This document shows, in pieces, positions 1-8,739 of a stretch of 35,050 nt of DNA (position 1 is its first letter; every line of letters begins with the position of its first letter). The translations under genes and the position numbers were made by a program. The stretch is from Proteus alimentorum (lineage in GTDB: Bacteria; Pseudomonadota; Gammaproteobacteria; Enterobacterales; Enterobacteriaceae). The stretch lies in assembly GCF_002607735.1 (NCBI RefSeq), contig NZ_NBVR01000044.1, positions 1-35,050 on the forward strand, given 5' to 3'. The notes beneath the pieces were generated by a model that was given only the letters and a program-made list of their open reading frames with translations, was not told the DNA's origin and ran no database searches.

Positions 1-2
1 GC

Positions 3-79
3 GGAGCGGTAGTTCAGTTGGTTAGAATACCTGCCTGTCACGCAGGGGGTCGCGGGTTCGAGTCCCGTCCGTTCCGCCA
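3..79 (+). tRNA. aspT: tRNA-Asp (GTC)
   Basis: Full 77-nt cloverleaf with the acceptor stem GGAGCGG pairing with CCGTTCC, anticodon GTC in the CCTGTCACG loop, GGTTCGAGTCC T-arm and encoded CCA at 77-79. It matches the E. coli tRNA-Asp sequence almost base for base. The window begins two bases upstream, so its promoter is outside; in E. coli aspT-trpT is the distal end of a ribosomal RNA operon, which is the likely arrangement here. Confidence 0.97.
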
Positions 80-86
80 ACTATTT

Positions 87-162
87 AGGGGCGTAGTTCA
101 ATTGGTAGAGCACCGGTCTCCAAAACCGGGTGTTGGGAGTTCGAGCCTCTCCGCCCCTGCCA
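87..162 (+). tRNA. trpT: tRNA-Trp (CCA)
   Basis: 76-nt cloverleaf with acceptor stem AGGGGCG/CGCCCCT, anticodon CCA in the CTCCAAA loop and encoded 3' CCA at 160-162. It lies 7 nt after tRNA-Asp and is presumably co-transcribed with it and processed from one precursor. Confidence 0.97.
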
Positions 163-201
163 GTTACCAATTAAGTAATAACAAAATTTATACTTCTTTG
201 T

Positions 202-228
202 AGCCCAGTTAATTAACTGGGCTTTTTG
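202..228 (+). terminator. Terminator of the tRNA-Asp/tRNA-Trp transcript
   Basis: Perfect 11-bp inverted repeat, AGCCCAGTTAA (202-212) against TTAACTGGGCT (213-223), followed by a T run. The palindrome has no formal loop, so the inner AT pairs must open. It lies 40 nt past tRNA-Trp and probably ends the rRNA/tRNA transcript. Confidence 0.85.
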
Positions 229-413
229 TTATCTGCATATTTTCAATATTTACTGCACTAAATTCCTATCGACTAACCTATCAATGTGCTTCGTTTATAC
301 CAATACCTATCAGTAAATATTCCCTATTATATGTAATGAAAATTCTAGAGATAAAGCTTAAATCCAAGCGTGATCCGTTAATATCATGAATAACTATAGA
401 GTGGATTTAAGCG

Positions 414-1235
414 TTATTGATGATTTATCGGCTGTTTTAATAACTGTTGTATCAATACTTGTTGATCACTCGTATTTAGCCAAACCGCAAATAAAGGTTT
501 TTGAATGATTTCTGTTGAGGCTGGAGTGAGATCTGAATAGAGATCTCGCCAATGTGTAGGTAGAAATGCAACGGCTTGTGTTGTTTTCATTAACTGATAA
601 GCAATCATTGCTGAGTTAGTGGTTAAAATAGGATCAATTTTTTGCACTGCGCCATTAGGAAGAAAAGGCTGAAAATCAGCGCTCCATTCAATTTTGATAA
701 ATTGTGCTATTTCTTCTGTTTTATTAGATGCTATTTTCATCAACTGAAAAGTAATATCACCAATAATTTTACTTTCTAATTCATCCATCTTTGGTGCTTC
801 AGTCGTAAAAAGAAGGTCAAGTTCTCTTGCATGAAGTTGTTTTACAAGAGATTGCCTTGTAGAGACTCTAGATTCGATTCTAAGCTCTTTTCTTTCTAGA
901 TAAGATTCCTGTAACCAAGATGTTAGATATGCTTCCCAGAGTGATGCTGTGGCGCCAATTGATAGCTCTGAATGTTGAGAAGCATGACTAATCTCTTTTT
1001 TAGCGAGAAGCCATGTATTCATTAACGATTCAGCATAGGGGATCAGTCTTTCACCTGCGACAGTTAGACGAATATTATTACGATGGCGAGTAAACAGATT
1101 TGTGCCTAATTGCGTTTCCAATTGTCGTATTCTAAAACTAACCGCAGACTGCGTTAAATAAAGAGATTCAGCGGCTCGTCCAAAGTGTCTAGTCTTACTG
1201 ACTTCCAAAAAGGTTTTCAGTAATTCGGTATCCAC
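414..1235 (-). CDS. hdfR: LysR-type transcriptional regulator HdfR
   Basis: LysR-family DNA-binding regulator. The N-terminal winged helix-turn-helix (about residues 1-60, with [20 protein letters not shown]) is nearly identical to E. coli HdfR, known to repress flhDC; the C-terminal effector domain is more diverged. I start at the GTG at 1235, which gives 273 residues beginning [10 protein letters not shown] as in E. coli and has GGAGAT just upstream. An in-frame TTG at 1247 would add four residues but overlaps that ribosome binding site. It is divergent from maoP, as in E. coli. By family rule it probably binds the shared intergenic region, but the sequence does not show that directly. Confidence 0.93.
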   Translation of the reverse strand: MDTELLKTFLEVSKTRHFGRAAESLYLTQSAVSFRIRQLETQLGTNLFTRHRNNIRLTVAGERLIPYAESLMNTWLLAKKEISHASQHSELSIGATASLWEAYLTSWLQESYLERKELRIESRVSTRQSLVKQLHARELDLLFTTEAPKMDELESKIIGDITFQLMKIASNKTEEIAQFIKIEWSADFQPFLPNGAVQKIDPILTTNSAMIAYQLMKTTQAVAFLPTHWRDLYSDLTPASTEIIQKPLFAVWLNTSDQQVLIQQLLKQPINHQ

Positions 1236-1279
1236 ATCTATCTCCAAAAAAATTTGTCGTTACGATTTAAATATTTTGT

Positions 1280-1308
1280 TTTACAGAACCGCATGACTAT
1301 CTAATACT
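1280..1308 (+). promoter_or_regulatory. Candidate maoP promoter
   Basis: TTTACA at 1280-1285 and AATACT at 1303-1308, 17 nt apart, place a transcription start about 35 nt before the maoP start codon. The -10 is only a 4/6 match. It overlaps the GC-rich stretch proposed as maoS in the findings. Confidence 0.4.
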
Positions 1309-1350
1309 CCGCGCCATAAGTATGACGATAGAGAATTAGGAGTGTGTCAG

Positions 1351-1689
1351 ATGGCAGAAAGTTTTATCACGACTAATCGTTTTTTTGACAATAAACATTA
1401 TCCGCGTGGTTTTTCTCGTCATGGCGATTTCACTATCAAGGAATCCCAGATATTGGAACGTCATGGTCAAGCCTTTAATGAGCTTGATTTAGGCAAACGA
1501 GAGCCTACAACTGAAGCGGAAAAATTATTTGTTGCCATGTGTCGTGGCGAACGAGAAGCAGCAACGGTCGAAGAAAAAATTTGGAAGAAATATACGAGTC
1601 GTATAAGTCGCCCAAAACGTTTTCATACATTATCGGGTGGAAAGCCACAGCTCGATCCATCTGATGACTATACCGACTCTGATGATTAA
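1351..1689 (+). CDS. maoP: Macrodomain Ori organization protein MaoP (YifE family)
   Basis: 112-residue protein, the same length as E. coli MaoP (formerly YifE) and very similar throughout: it begins [20 protein letters not shown] and ends DDYTDSDD. In E. coli MaoP acts with the nearby maoS site to constrain the Ori macrodomain of the chromosome. The ATG at 1351 follows AGGAG at 1338-1342; a GTG at 1342 is in frame but overlaps that ribosome binding site, so I reject it. The C-terminus is acidic. It is divergent from hdfR and converges on comM across a shared terminator. Confidence 0.95.
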   Translation: MAESFITTNRFFDNKHYPRGFSRHGDFTIKESQILERHGQAFNELDLGKREPTTEAEKLFVAMCRGEREAATVEEKIWKKYTSRISRPKRFHTLSGGKPQLDPSDDYTDSDD

Positions 1690-1707
1690 TATCATTAGTT
1701 TTAGTTA

Positions 1708-1735
1708 AAAGGAGCGTTTTTTCGCTCCTTTTTAT
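1708..1735. terminator. Bidirectional terminator between maoP and comM
   Basis: Inverted repeat AAAGGAGCG (1708-1716) and CGCTCCTTT (1723-1731) around a T-rich loop, with A residues before and T residues after, so it can end both maoP and the convergent comM transcript. Confidence 0.85.
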
Positions 1736-3268
1736 TTACCCATCCAATTGCTTTTGTAAATAGATCATTAATCTATCCATTGCACGAAAACTTAATGCTT
1801 CAATCAAATGATTTTTCTGTATTTTCTCTTCATTTGCAAGATCTGCAATAGTCCTCGATACTCTTAAAATTTTATGCCAAGCGCGTATCGATAATCCTAA
1901 TTTATTAAGTGTATCTTCAAGAAAAGTTGCATCATTGGTATTCAATGAGCAATAGCATTCAATCTCTTTTCCGGTTAAATAAGTATTCATTTTTCCACAT
2001 CGTGCAAATTGTTTCTCTCTTGCTTTGAGAACACGTTCTCTAATTGCTGTACTATTTTCTGTGGTAAATGTAGGATTAATAAGCGCGCCCTGAGGAAGAA
2101 GTGGCATTTCGACAGATAAATCAAACCTATCTAAAAAAGGCCCAGAAACCTTGCCTAGATAGCGTAGGATCTGCTTTATTGGTACTCGATTATGATTACC
2201 TTGGTAATGTCCTGTTGGACTTGGATTTAATGCACCAACTAATAATACATTGGCAGGGTAGCTTATTTTGGCTTTAGCGCGTGAAATAGTAATTTCTCTA
2301 GCATCTAGAGGTTCACGTAATGCATCGAGTACACGACGCTCGAATTCAGGCAGCTCATCTAAAAATAAAATACCGTGATGTGCTAATGTAATTTCTCCCG
2401 GTTTAGGAAGAGATCCTCCTCCTGTTAAAGCAACCGCAGAGGAAGTATGGTGTGGTGCTCTAAATGGTCTTGTAGGCCACTTTCTTTCATCAAATGTGAC
2501 TCCTCTTAAGCTACTAATGATTAACACATCAAGTGCTTCTTTAGCCGTTAAAGGTGGAAGAAGCGTACTTATTCTTTGTGCTAACATTGTTTTGCCTGTT
2601 CCTGGTGGTCCAAGAAATAAAATGTTGTGATTTCCTGCCGCTGTGATTTCTGCTGCCCTTTTTGCATTATTTTGACCAATTATATCGCTCATATCTTTAT
2701 TATTTTGATTTTCAATTTCATCATTAATAATAAAACTTTCTGTTTCAATTAATGGCGTATTATTTTCTAGATGATGACAAATCTCTAAAAGATGAGAGGC
2801 TAATAAAGCCGATTTATTGGGTAATAATGAAACTTCAGTTTGATGTTCTGTTGATACAATACATATTCGATGATCTTTTGAAGCACTAAGAATTGATGGA
2901 ATAACCGCATTAACTCGTTGTAGTTTTCCAGAAAGTGCAAGCTCTCCAATAAACTCATAACGCTCTAATTTATTTGATGTTAATTGTTCTGATGCAATGA
3001 GTATTGCCAGTGCAATAGGTAAATCATAACGCGCACCTTCTTTGGGTAAATCGGCGGGTGAAAGATTAATCGTTATTCTTTTTGCAGGATAAGTATATCC
3101 GCTATTAATTAATGCACTTCTTACTCTGTCTTTTGCTTCTTTTACGACCGTTTCAGGTAATCCAACTAATGTTAATCCGGGTAATCCTTGGCTAATATGA
3201 GCCTCGATAGTAATAAGCGGAGCTGATATTCCTAAAGAAGCACGCGTATATATTATTGCTAATGCCAT
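1736..3268 (-). CDS. comM: ComM/YifB-family AAA+ ATPase (Mg-chelatase-like)
   Basis: 510-residue protein equivalent to E. coli YifB. The N-terminal part (about 1-170) is a Lon-protease-like S5/D2 fold domain with LTLVGLPETVVKEAKDRVRSAL. The central AAA+ Mg-chelatase domain carries Walker A GPPGTGKT at 220-227 and Walker B ILFLDELPEF near 300-309. The C-terminal helical domain ends with FRAMDRLMIYLQKQL. Family members called ComM promote branch migration during natural transformation in Acinetobacter and Vibrio; the role in enterobacteria is unclear. The ATG at 3268 has GGAGA a few bases upstream. It is transcribed toward maoP, as in E. coli. Confidence 0.93.
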   Translation of the reverse strand: MALAIIYTRASLGISAPLITIEAHISQGLPGLTLVGLPETVVKEAKDRVRSALINSGYTYPAKRITINLSPADLPKEGARYDLPIALAILIASEQLTSNKLERYEFIGELALSGKLQRVNAVIPSILSASKDHRICIVSTEHQTEVSLLPNKSALLASHLLEICHHLENNTPLIETESFIINDEIENQNNKDMSDIIGQNNAKRAAEITAAGNHNILFLGPPGTGKTMLAQRISTLLPPLTAKEALDVLIISSLRGVTFDERKWPTRPFRAPHHTSSAVALTGGGSLPKPGEITLAHHGILFLDELPEFERRVLDALREPLDAREITISRAKAKISYPANVLLVGALNPSPTGHYQGNHNRVPIKQILRYLGKVSGPFLDRFDLSVEMPLLPQGALINPTFTTENSTAIRERVLKAREKQFARCGKMNTYLTGKEIECYCSLNTNDATFLEDTLNKLGLSIRAWHKILRVSRTIADLANEEKIQKNHLIEALSFRAMDRLMIYLQKQLDG

Positions 3269-3723
3269 TTTTTATTCTCCATTATTTTTTTCTTTTTAAA
3301 TTATTTTTTCTTTTGTGTTAAATGGAGAATTAAATAAATGCGAGATATCTCGTAAATAATACAATGCATTGAAATATAACGATTAAGTTATCAGTTAAAT
3401 AATTTAATAAGTTGATATAAATATAATGAAAAATATTATTATTTTTTAATTTTGAATGCTGAAATTCACTAGTAGAAAAAATAAAATAACGCGTTCTTTG
3501 TTGGTATTAATAACTAAATAATGAATATTTTATAGATTAATGTTCTGCTATATATTTGCAATATAAAAAATACATAAAATTCATGATGTTAGAATTATTT
3601 TTAAAATAAACGTTGTCAATTCTAAAATATCATGATAACTCTAAAAGGACAGAGTGAAAGAAAACACAACACAACACAACATTACAAACACACATTTTAA
3701 ATAAGAAAAGAAGTTATAAAACT
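3269..3723. other. AT-rich intergenic region upstream of comM and ilvL
   Basis: 455 bases without a convincing gene, holding the divergent control regions of comM (minus) and the ilv operon (plus). Visible elements: a 12-bp palindrome CGAGATATCTCG at 3341-3352; an IHF consensus match on the minus strand at 3405-3417; an imperfect inverted repeat with CATGAT/ATCATG and TTAGAATT/AATTCTAA arms at 3582-3634; and an A/C-rich stretch with a repeated CACAA unit at 3665-3680, probably an unstructured 5' leader. Confidence 0.7.
3613..3640 (+). promoter_or_regulatory. Possible ilv operon promoter
   Basis: TTGTCA at 3613-3618, then 16 nt, then ATAACT at 3635-3640. This would give a leader of about 230 nt to the attenuator. 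The -10 match is weak; a TTAAAT at 3697-3702 would give a leader closer in length to that of E. coli but has no visible -35. I cannot decide between them. Confidence 0.3.
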
Positions 3724-3825
3724 ATGAATACTATCGTCCTAGTGATTAGCCTAATTATTATCAGCGTGGTGGTGATTATTAACCCACCGTGCGGGGCTGC
3801 ACTAGGACGAAGAAAGGCTAACTAA
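3724..3825 (+). CDS. ilvL: ilv operon leader peptide
   Basis: 33-residue leader, MNTIVLVISLIIISVVVIIN followed by PPCGAALGRRKAN, closely related to E. coli IlvL. It contains 7 Ile, 5 Val and 3 Leu codons, including long runs of Ile and Val, so ribosome speed here reports charging of the three branched-chain tRNAs. It lies directly before the attenuator. The ribosome binding site is a poor purine stretch at about 3702-3712. The message can also form GGTGG (3768-3772) with CCACC (3784-3788), and GTCCTAGT (3736-3743) with ACTAGGAC (3801-3808). Confidence 0.95.
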   Translation: MNTIVLVISLIIISVVVIINPPCGAALGRRKAN

Positions 3826-3841
3826 ACTAGCCGGATCTCTT

Positions 3842-3878
3842 AAAAACCCCCGCACCGAAAGGCGCGGGGGTTTTTTTT
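3842..3878 (+). terminator. ilvGMEDA transcription attenuator
   Basis: Stem CCCCCGCACC (3847-3856) with GGCGCGGGGG (3861-3870), GAAA loop, one A/C mismatch, flanking A5 and a run of eight T. A competing antiterminator is visible: GTGCGGGG at 3789-3796, inside ilvL, is perfectly complementary to CCCCGCAC at 3848-3855. A ribosome stalled on the Ile/Val codons would leave 3789-3796 free to pair and prevent termination; rapid translation would cover it. This is classical attenuation as described for this operon in E. coli. Confidence 0.95.
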
Positions 3879-3955
3879 GAGCCTGAGTTTGAGAAAGAGA
3901 ATAAATAGAAAATAAATTTAAATTAAACAATAAGTTAAGGTGGTAGGGTGAGCGA

Positions 3956-5605
3956 ATGAATGGAGCACAGTGGTTAGTACAGGCATTACGAAAACATCAA
4001 GTTGAAACAGTCTTTGGTTATCCTGGTGGTGCGATCATGCCTGTTTACGATGCCCTTTATGATGGTGGTGTTGAACATGTTTTATGTCGCCATGAACAAG
4101 GTGCTGCAATTGCTGCTATTGGTTTTGCTCGCTCTACGGGGTCGACAGGTGTTTGTATCGCGACATCAGGCCCAGGCGCTACTAATGTTATCACTGGACT
4201 TGCTGATGCATTGTTAGATTCTGTGCCTGTTGTTGCTATCACTGGGCAAGTTGCTTCCAATTTAATTGGCACCGACGCATTCCAAGAAATTGACGTTTTA
4301 GGGCTTTCATTAGCGTGTACAAAACACAGTTTTTTAGTTTCGACCGTTGATGAATTACCAAGAGTGTTATCAGAGGCATTCTCTATTGCATCTCAAGGTC
4401 GCCCTGGACCTGTTTTAATTGATATTCCCAAAGATGTTCAATTGGCTGATGCGTCCCATTTATCAAGTTATGAATTACCAGAAGAGCAAGAATTTCCTTA
4501 TCCGACACAAGAGCTGATCCAAGCTAAGCAGATGTTAGCGAAGGCACAAAAACCGATTTTGTATGTAGGTGGTGGTGTTGCCATGAGTAATGCAGTGGAA
4601 ACGTTAAGAGAATTTGTGAGGCAAACAGAAATGCCCGTTGTTTCCACTTTAAAAGGGTTAGGCTGTGCTGATGCGTTAGATGCCAACTATTTAGGTATGT
4701 TAGGTATGCATGGCACTAAAGCGGCAAATTATGCCGTTCAGCGCAGTGATTTATTAATCGCAGTTGGTGCACGTTTTGATGATCGCGTAACAGGGCGATT
4801 AAATACTTTTGCACCTAATGCCAAGGTCATCCATATCGATATCGACCATGCAGAATTAAATAAATTGAAACAGGCGCATGTTGCGTTATTGGGTGATGCG
4901 AAAGTGTTGTTACCTGCTTTGTCTCAGCCATTATCTATCGCAGCTTGGCAACAAGAAGTACAAGAATTAAAAGCAGAACACGCGTGGCGTTATGATCATC
5001 CAGGCGCTGCAATTTATGCACCATTGTTATTAAAACAATTATCAGATGCAAAACCTGAAAATACAGTTGTGACAACCGACGTCGGCCAACATCAAATGTG
5101 GTCAGCACAACATATGACATTTGATGCACCTGAAAATTTTATCACTTCAAGTGGTTTAGGCACCATGGGATTTGGTATTCCTGCGGCAGTGGGTGCTCAA
5201 ATCGCTAGACCTGATGCCTGTGTTATCTGCGTATCTGGTGATGGCTCTTTTATGATGAATGTGCAGGAATTGGGCACCATTAAGCGTAAACAATTACCTA
5301 TCAAATTGGTGTTATTAGATAACCAACGTCTTGGTATGGTTCGTCAATGGCAAGAGCTGTTTTTTGAACAACGTTATAGCGAAACCATTTTAACAGATAA
5401 CCCAGACTTTGTTGCCTTAGCCAACGCTTTTGATATCCCAGGGCAACGTATCACAGAAAAAGCACAAGTTGCTGATGCAATAAAATGTTTATTAGAGAGC
5501 GATGGCCCTTACTTATTACAGGTATCTATCGATGACGCAGAAAATGTCTGGCCTTTAGTCCCGCCGGGCGCAAGCAATGATGAGATGATGGAGAAATCAA
5601 AATGA
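3956..5605 (+). CDS. ilvG: Acetolactate synthase II, large (catalytic) subunit
   Basis: 549 residues, full length. It condenses two pyruvates, or pyruvate with 2-oxobutyrate, to acetohydroxy acids, the first common step of Val/Leu/Ile synthesis. Three thiamine-enzyme domains are visible: an N-terminal pyrimidine-binding domain with the catalytic Glu47 in RHEQGA; a central FAD-linked domain with LKGLG and ARFDDRVTG; and a C-terminal pyrophosphate-binding domain with GDG at 428-430 and N456. Trp464 corresponds to the herbicide-site Trp of this isozyme. Unlike E. coli K-12, where ilvG is frameshifted, the frame here is open throughout. It overlaps ilvM by 4 nt (ATGA), so the subunits are likely translationally coupled. 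Confidence 0.97.
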   Translation: MNGAQWLVQALRKHQVETVFGYPGGAIMPVYDALYDGGVEHVLCRHEQGAAIAAIGFARSTGSTGVCIATSGPGATNVITGLADALLDSVPVVAITGQVASNLIGTDAFQEIDVLGLSLACTKHSFLVSTVDELPRVLSEAFSIASQGRPGPVLIDIPKDVQLADASHLSSYELPEEQEFPYPTQELIQAKQMLAKAQKPILYVGGGVAMSNAVETLREFVRQTEMPVVSTLKGLGCADALDANYLGMLGMHGTKAANYAVQRSDLLIAVGARFDDRVTGRLNTFAPNAKVIHIDIDHAELNKLKQAHVALLGDAKVLLPALSQPLSIAAWQQEVQELKAEHAWRYDHPGAAIYAPLLLKQLSDAKPENTVVTTDVGQHQMWSAQHMTFDAPENFITSSGLGTMGFGIPAAVGAQIARPDACVICVSGDGSFMMNVQELGTIKRKQLPIKLVLLDNQRLGMVRQWQELFFEQRYSETILTDNPDFVALANAFDIPGQRITEKAQVADAIKCLLESDGPYLLQVSIDDAENVWPLVPPGASNDEMMEKSK

Positions 5606-5877
5606 ACCAACACAATATCACAATTGAAGCCCGTTTTTGTCCAGAGATCTTAGAACGTATCCTGAGAGTTATCCGTCATCGTGGTTTTCATATATGCTCA
5701 ATGAATATGAATATCACTGAAAGTAATAATATCAATTTAAGCCTGACCGTGAGTAGTCAACGGCCATTAGAACTTCTGTGCAGCCAGTTAACGAAGTTAG
5801 CGGATGTTGCAGGTATTCAAGTATCCAATCAACAGAAAGAAAAATTACGATTCATGAGTGCACTAAGTGCCATGTAA
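5602..5877 (+). CDS. ilvM: Acetolactate synthase II, small (regulatory) subunit
   Basis: 91-residue ACT-domain protein similar to E. coli IlvM (87 residues), with the conserved [20 protein letters not shown]. It is needed to stabilise and activate the IlvG catalytic subunit; this isozyme is known to be insensitive to valine. The start ATG overlaps the ilvG stop. The tail after the ACT fold is diverged and a few residues longer than in E. coli. Confidence 0.95.
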   Translation: MNQHNITIEARFCPEILERILRVIRHRGFHICSMNMNITESNNINLSLTVSSQRPLELLCSQLTKLADVAGIQVSNQQKEKLRFMSALSAM

Positions 5878-5887
5878 GGACAAAAGA

Positions 5888-6814
5888 ATGACAAAGCAAG
5901 CTGATTATATTTGGTTTAACGGTGAAATGGTTCCATGGGCTGAGGCAAAAGTTCATGTGATGTCTCACGCATTACATTATGGAACTTCTGTGTTTGAAGG
6001 TGTGCGTTGTTACAATTCTCATAAAGGTCCTGTGGTCTTTCGCCATCGTGAGCATATGCAACGTTTACATGATTCAGCCAAAATCTACCGTATGCCTGTT
6101 GAGCAAAGCGTTGATGAGTTAATGGAAGCGTGTCGTGAAACCTTACGTAAAAACAAATTAGTCAGTGCTTATATTCGTCCATTAGTTTTTATTGGCGATG
6201 TCGGTATGGGGGTTAACCCACCGGCAGGTTATAAAACAGATGTGATCATTGCTGCATTCCCATGGGGTGCTTATTTAGGTGAAGAAGCTTTAGATAAAGG
6301 CATTGATGCAATGGTTTCTTCTTGGCATCGCGCTGCACCAAATACTATTCCAACTGCAGCAAAAGCCGGTGGTAACTATTTATCTTCACTGTTAGTGGGA
6401 AGTGAAGCTCGCCGTCATGGTTATCAAGAAGGAATTGCATTAGATGTGCATGGTTATTTGTCTGAAGGTGCAGGTGAAAACCTATTTGAAGTAAAAGACG
6501 GTGTTATTTTTACACCTCCATTTACTTCATCAGCACTGCCAGGGATCACGCGTGATGCCATCATCAAATTAGCAAAAGATCTCGGTTATGAAGTGCGTGA
6601 ACAAGTCCTTTCCCGTGAATCACTTTATCTTGCCGATGAAGTCTTTATGTCAGGTACAGCCGCAGAGATAACACCAGTACGTAGTGTTGATGGTATTCAA
6701 GTTGGTATAGGACGTTGTGGCCCTGTGACCAAAGCAATTCAAAAAGCATTCTTTGGTCTGTTCACAGGTGAGACAGAAGATAAATATGGCTGGTTAGATC
6801 CAATCAATTCATAA
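5888..6814 (+). CDS. ilvE: Branched-chain amino acid aminotransferase
   Basis: 308-residue fold-type IV PLP aminotransferase, last step for Ile and Val and usually Leu. The PLP lysine is Lys159 in TIPTAAKAGGN, and the conserved MSHALHYGTSVFEG, EGAGENLFEV and MSGTAAEITPV segments are all present. I start at ATG 5888, preceded by AAGGA, which matches the E. coli N-terminus (MTTKKADYIWFNGEM); a GTG at 5867 lies inside ilvM and would add seven unconserved residues. It follows ilvM by 10 nt. Confidence 0.96.
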   Translation: MTKQADYIWFNGEMVPWAEAKVHVMSHALHYGTSVFEGVRCYNSHKGPVVFRHREHMQRLHDSAKIYRMPVEQSVDELMEACRETLRKNKLVSAYIRPLVFIGDVGMGVNPPAGYKTDVIIAAFPWGAYLGEEALDKGIDAMVSSWHRAAPNTIPTAAKAGGNYLSSLLVGSEARRHGYQEGIALDVHGYLSEGAGENLFEVKDGVIFTPPFTSSALPGITRDAIIKLAKDLGYEVREQVLSRESLYLADEVFMSGTAAEITPVRSVDGIQVGIGRCGPVTKAIQKAFFGLFTGETEDKYGWLDPINS

Positions 6815-6836
6815 ACATAATCAAATAAATTTATTG

Positions 6837-6862
6837 AGCGGGTAGCTCGTTCCCTACTCGCT
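6837..6862 (+). other. Stem-loop between ilvE and ilvD
   Basis: AGCGGGTAG (6837-6845) pairs with CTACTCGCT (6854-6862), nine pairs with one G-U, around an 8-nt loop, 24 nt before ilvD. The T-rich tail is short and interrupted, so I read it as an RNA-stability or processing hairpin rather than a terminator. Confidence 0.5.
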
Positions 6863-6886
6863 TTCTTTATCGCAGGAGTGTGAAAA

Positions 6887-8737
6887 ATGCCTAAATACCG
6901 TTCAGCGACAACGACACACGGTCGTAACATGGCTGGAGCCCGCGCCTTATGGCGTGCAACGGGAATGACTGATGCTGATTTTGGTAAACCTATTATCGCT
7001 GTTGTGAACTCATTTACACAATTTGTACCGGGTCATGTGCATCTGCGGGATTTAGGAAAACTCGTTGCCGAGCAAATTGAAGCCGCTGGTGGTGTTGCTA
7101 AAGAATTTAATACCATTGCGGTTGATGACGGTATCGCAATGGGGCACGGTGGTATGCTTTACTCTTTGCCATCGCGTGAACTTATCGCAGATTCTGTTGA
7201 ATATATGGTTAATGCGCACTGTGCTGATGCGATGGTGTGTATCTCAAACTGCGACAAGATCACGCCCGGAATGTTAATGGCGTCTTTACGTTTGAATATC
7301 CCTGTTATTTTTGTTTCGGGTGGCCCGATGGAAGCGGGTAAAACGAAGCTTTCAGATCAACTGATCAAATTGGATCTGGTTGATGCCATGATCCAAGGGG
7401 CGAATCCAAATGTCAGCGATACTGATAGTGAGCAAATCGAACGATCGGCTTGTCCGACGTGCGGATCGTGTTCGGGTATGTTTACCGCAAATTCCATGAA
7501 TTGTTTAACCGAAGCGCTGGGATTATCTCAGCCCGGAAATGGCTCATTATTAGCGACACATGCAGATCGTGAAACACTGTTTATCAACGCAGGTAAGCGT
7601 ATTGTTGAATTAACCAAGCGCTATTATGAAAAAGAGGATGAGTCCGCATTACCGCGCAATATCGCTAAAAAAGAAGCCTTTGAAAATGCGATGATCTTAG
7701 ATATTGCAATGGGTGGCTCGACAAATACGGTGCTGCATTTATTAGCTGCCGCGCAAGAAGGTGACGTTGACTTCACTATGGAAGATATCGACAGACTTTC
7801 TCGCCAAGTCCCTCATTTATGTAAAGTGGCACCAAGTACACAAAAATATCATATGGAAGATGTTCACCGTGCAGGTGGCGTTATGGGTATTTTAGGTGAA
7901 CTAGACAGAGCCGGATTACTTAACCGTAATGTGGATAATATCTTAGGGCTAAGTTTGCCAGAAACATTAGCACAATATGACGTGATGTTAACGCAAGATG
8001 AGCAAGTAAAATCGATGTTCCAAGCAGGTCCTGCCGGTATTCGGACAACGAAAGCATTTTCTCAAAATTGTCGTTGGCCAACCTTAGATACGGATCGTGA
8101 AAATGGATGTATCCGTAGTAAAGAACATGCTTATAGCCAAGATGGTGGATTAGCCGTTTTATCCGGCAACTTAGCGGTAGATGGTTGTATTGTTAAAACA
8201 GCAGGTGTTGATGAAGATAACTTAATTTTTAGTGGCCCTGCAAAAGTATATGAAAGCCAAGATGATGCTGTTGAGGCTATCTTAGGTGGAAAAGTCGTGG
8301 CGGGCGATGTGGTCATTATTCGCTATGAAGGCCCTAAAGGTGGCCCAGGTATGCAAGAGATGCTGTATCCAACCTCTTATTTAAAATCAATGGGATTAGG
8401 TAAAGCTTGCGCACTTATCACTGATGGACGTTTTTCTGGGGGAACATCGGGCTTATCTATCGGGCATGTCTCACCTGAAGCGGCAAGTGGTGGCGTAATT
8501 GGTTTAGTGGAAGAAGGCGATATTGTCTCTATCAATATTCCAACTCGTGAGATCTCCTTAAAGGTAGATGATAAAACGTTATCTGCACGTCGTGATGCAC
8601 AAAATGCGCGTGGTGATAAAGCGTGGACACCACAAAATAGACAGCGTCAAGTTTCGTTTGCCTTACGTGCTTACGCCTCTTTAGCCACTAGTGCTGATAA
8701 AGGCGCGGTGCGTGATAAATCTAAACTAGGGGGCTGA
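6887..8737 (+). CDS. ilvD: Dihydroxy-acid dehydratase
   Basis: 616 residues, the same length as E. coli IlvD. It dehydrates 2,3-dihydroxy-isovalerate and -methylvalerate to the 2-oxo acids using an oxygen-sensitive Fe-S cluster. Cluster and metal residues are visible at Cys122 in [10 protein letters not shown] and Cys195 in [11 protein letters not shown], and the C-terminal [10 protein letters not shown] loop is intact. The ATG at 6887 follows AGGAG. It is separated from ilvE by 72 nt containing a stem-loop and from ilvA by 2 nt. Confidence 0.97.
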   Translation: MPKYRSATTTHGRNMAGARALWRATGMTDADFGKPIIAVVNSFTQFVPGHVHLRDLGKLVAEQIEAAGGVAKEFNTIAVDDGIAMGHGGMLYSLPSRELIADSVEYMVNAHCADAMVCISNCDKITPGMLMASLRLNIPVIFVSGGPMEAGKTKLSDQLIKLDLVDAMIQGANPNVSDTDSEQIERSACPTCGSCSGMFTANSMNCLTEALGLSQPGNGSLLATHADRETLFINAGKRIVELTKRYYEKEDESALPRNIAKKEAFENAMILDIAMGGSTNTVLHLLAAAQEGDVDFTMEDIDRLSRQVPHLCKVAPSTQKYHMEDVHRAGGVMGILGELDRAGLLNRNVDNILGLSLPETLAQYDVMLTQDEQVKSMFQAGPAGIRTTKAFSQNCRWPTLDTDRENGCIRSKEHAYSQDGGLAVLSGNLAVDGCIVKTAGVDEDNLIFSGPAKVYESQDDAVEAILGGKVVAGDVVIIRYEGPKGGPGMQEMLYPTSYLKSMGLGKACALITDGRFSGGTSGLSIGHVSPEAASGGVIGLVEEGDIVSINIPTREISLKVDDKTLSARRDAQNARGDKAWTPQNRQRQVSFALRAYASLATSADKGAVRDKSKLGG

Positions 8738-8739
8738 GA

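Noticed and set aside
18-203. 61-residue open frame over the tRNA-Asp/tRNA-Trp genes
   Set aside because: It is the translation of two overlapping structural RNAs and has no gene character.
6837-6862. Terminator between ilvE and ilvD
   Set aside because: The stem contains a G-U pair and lacks an uninterrupted T run, and the operon continues directly after it.
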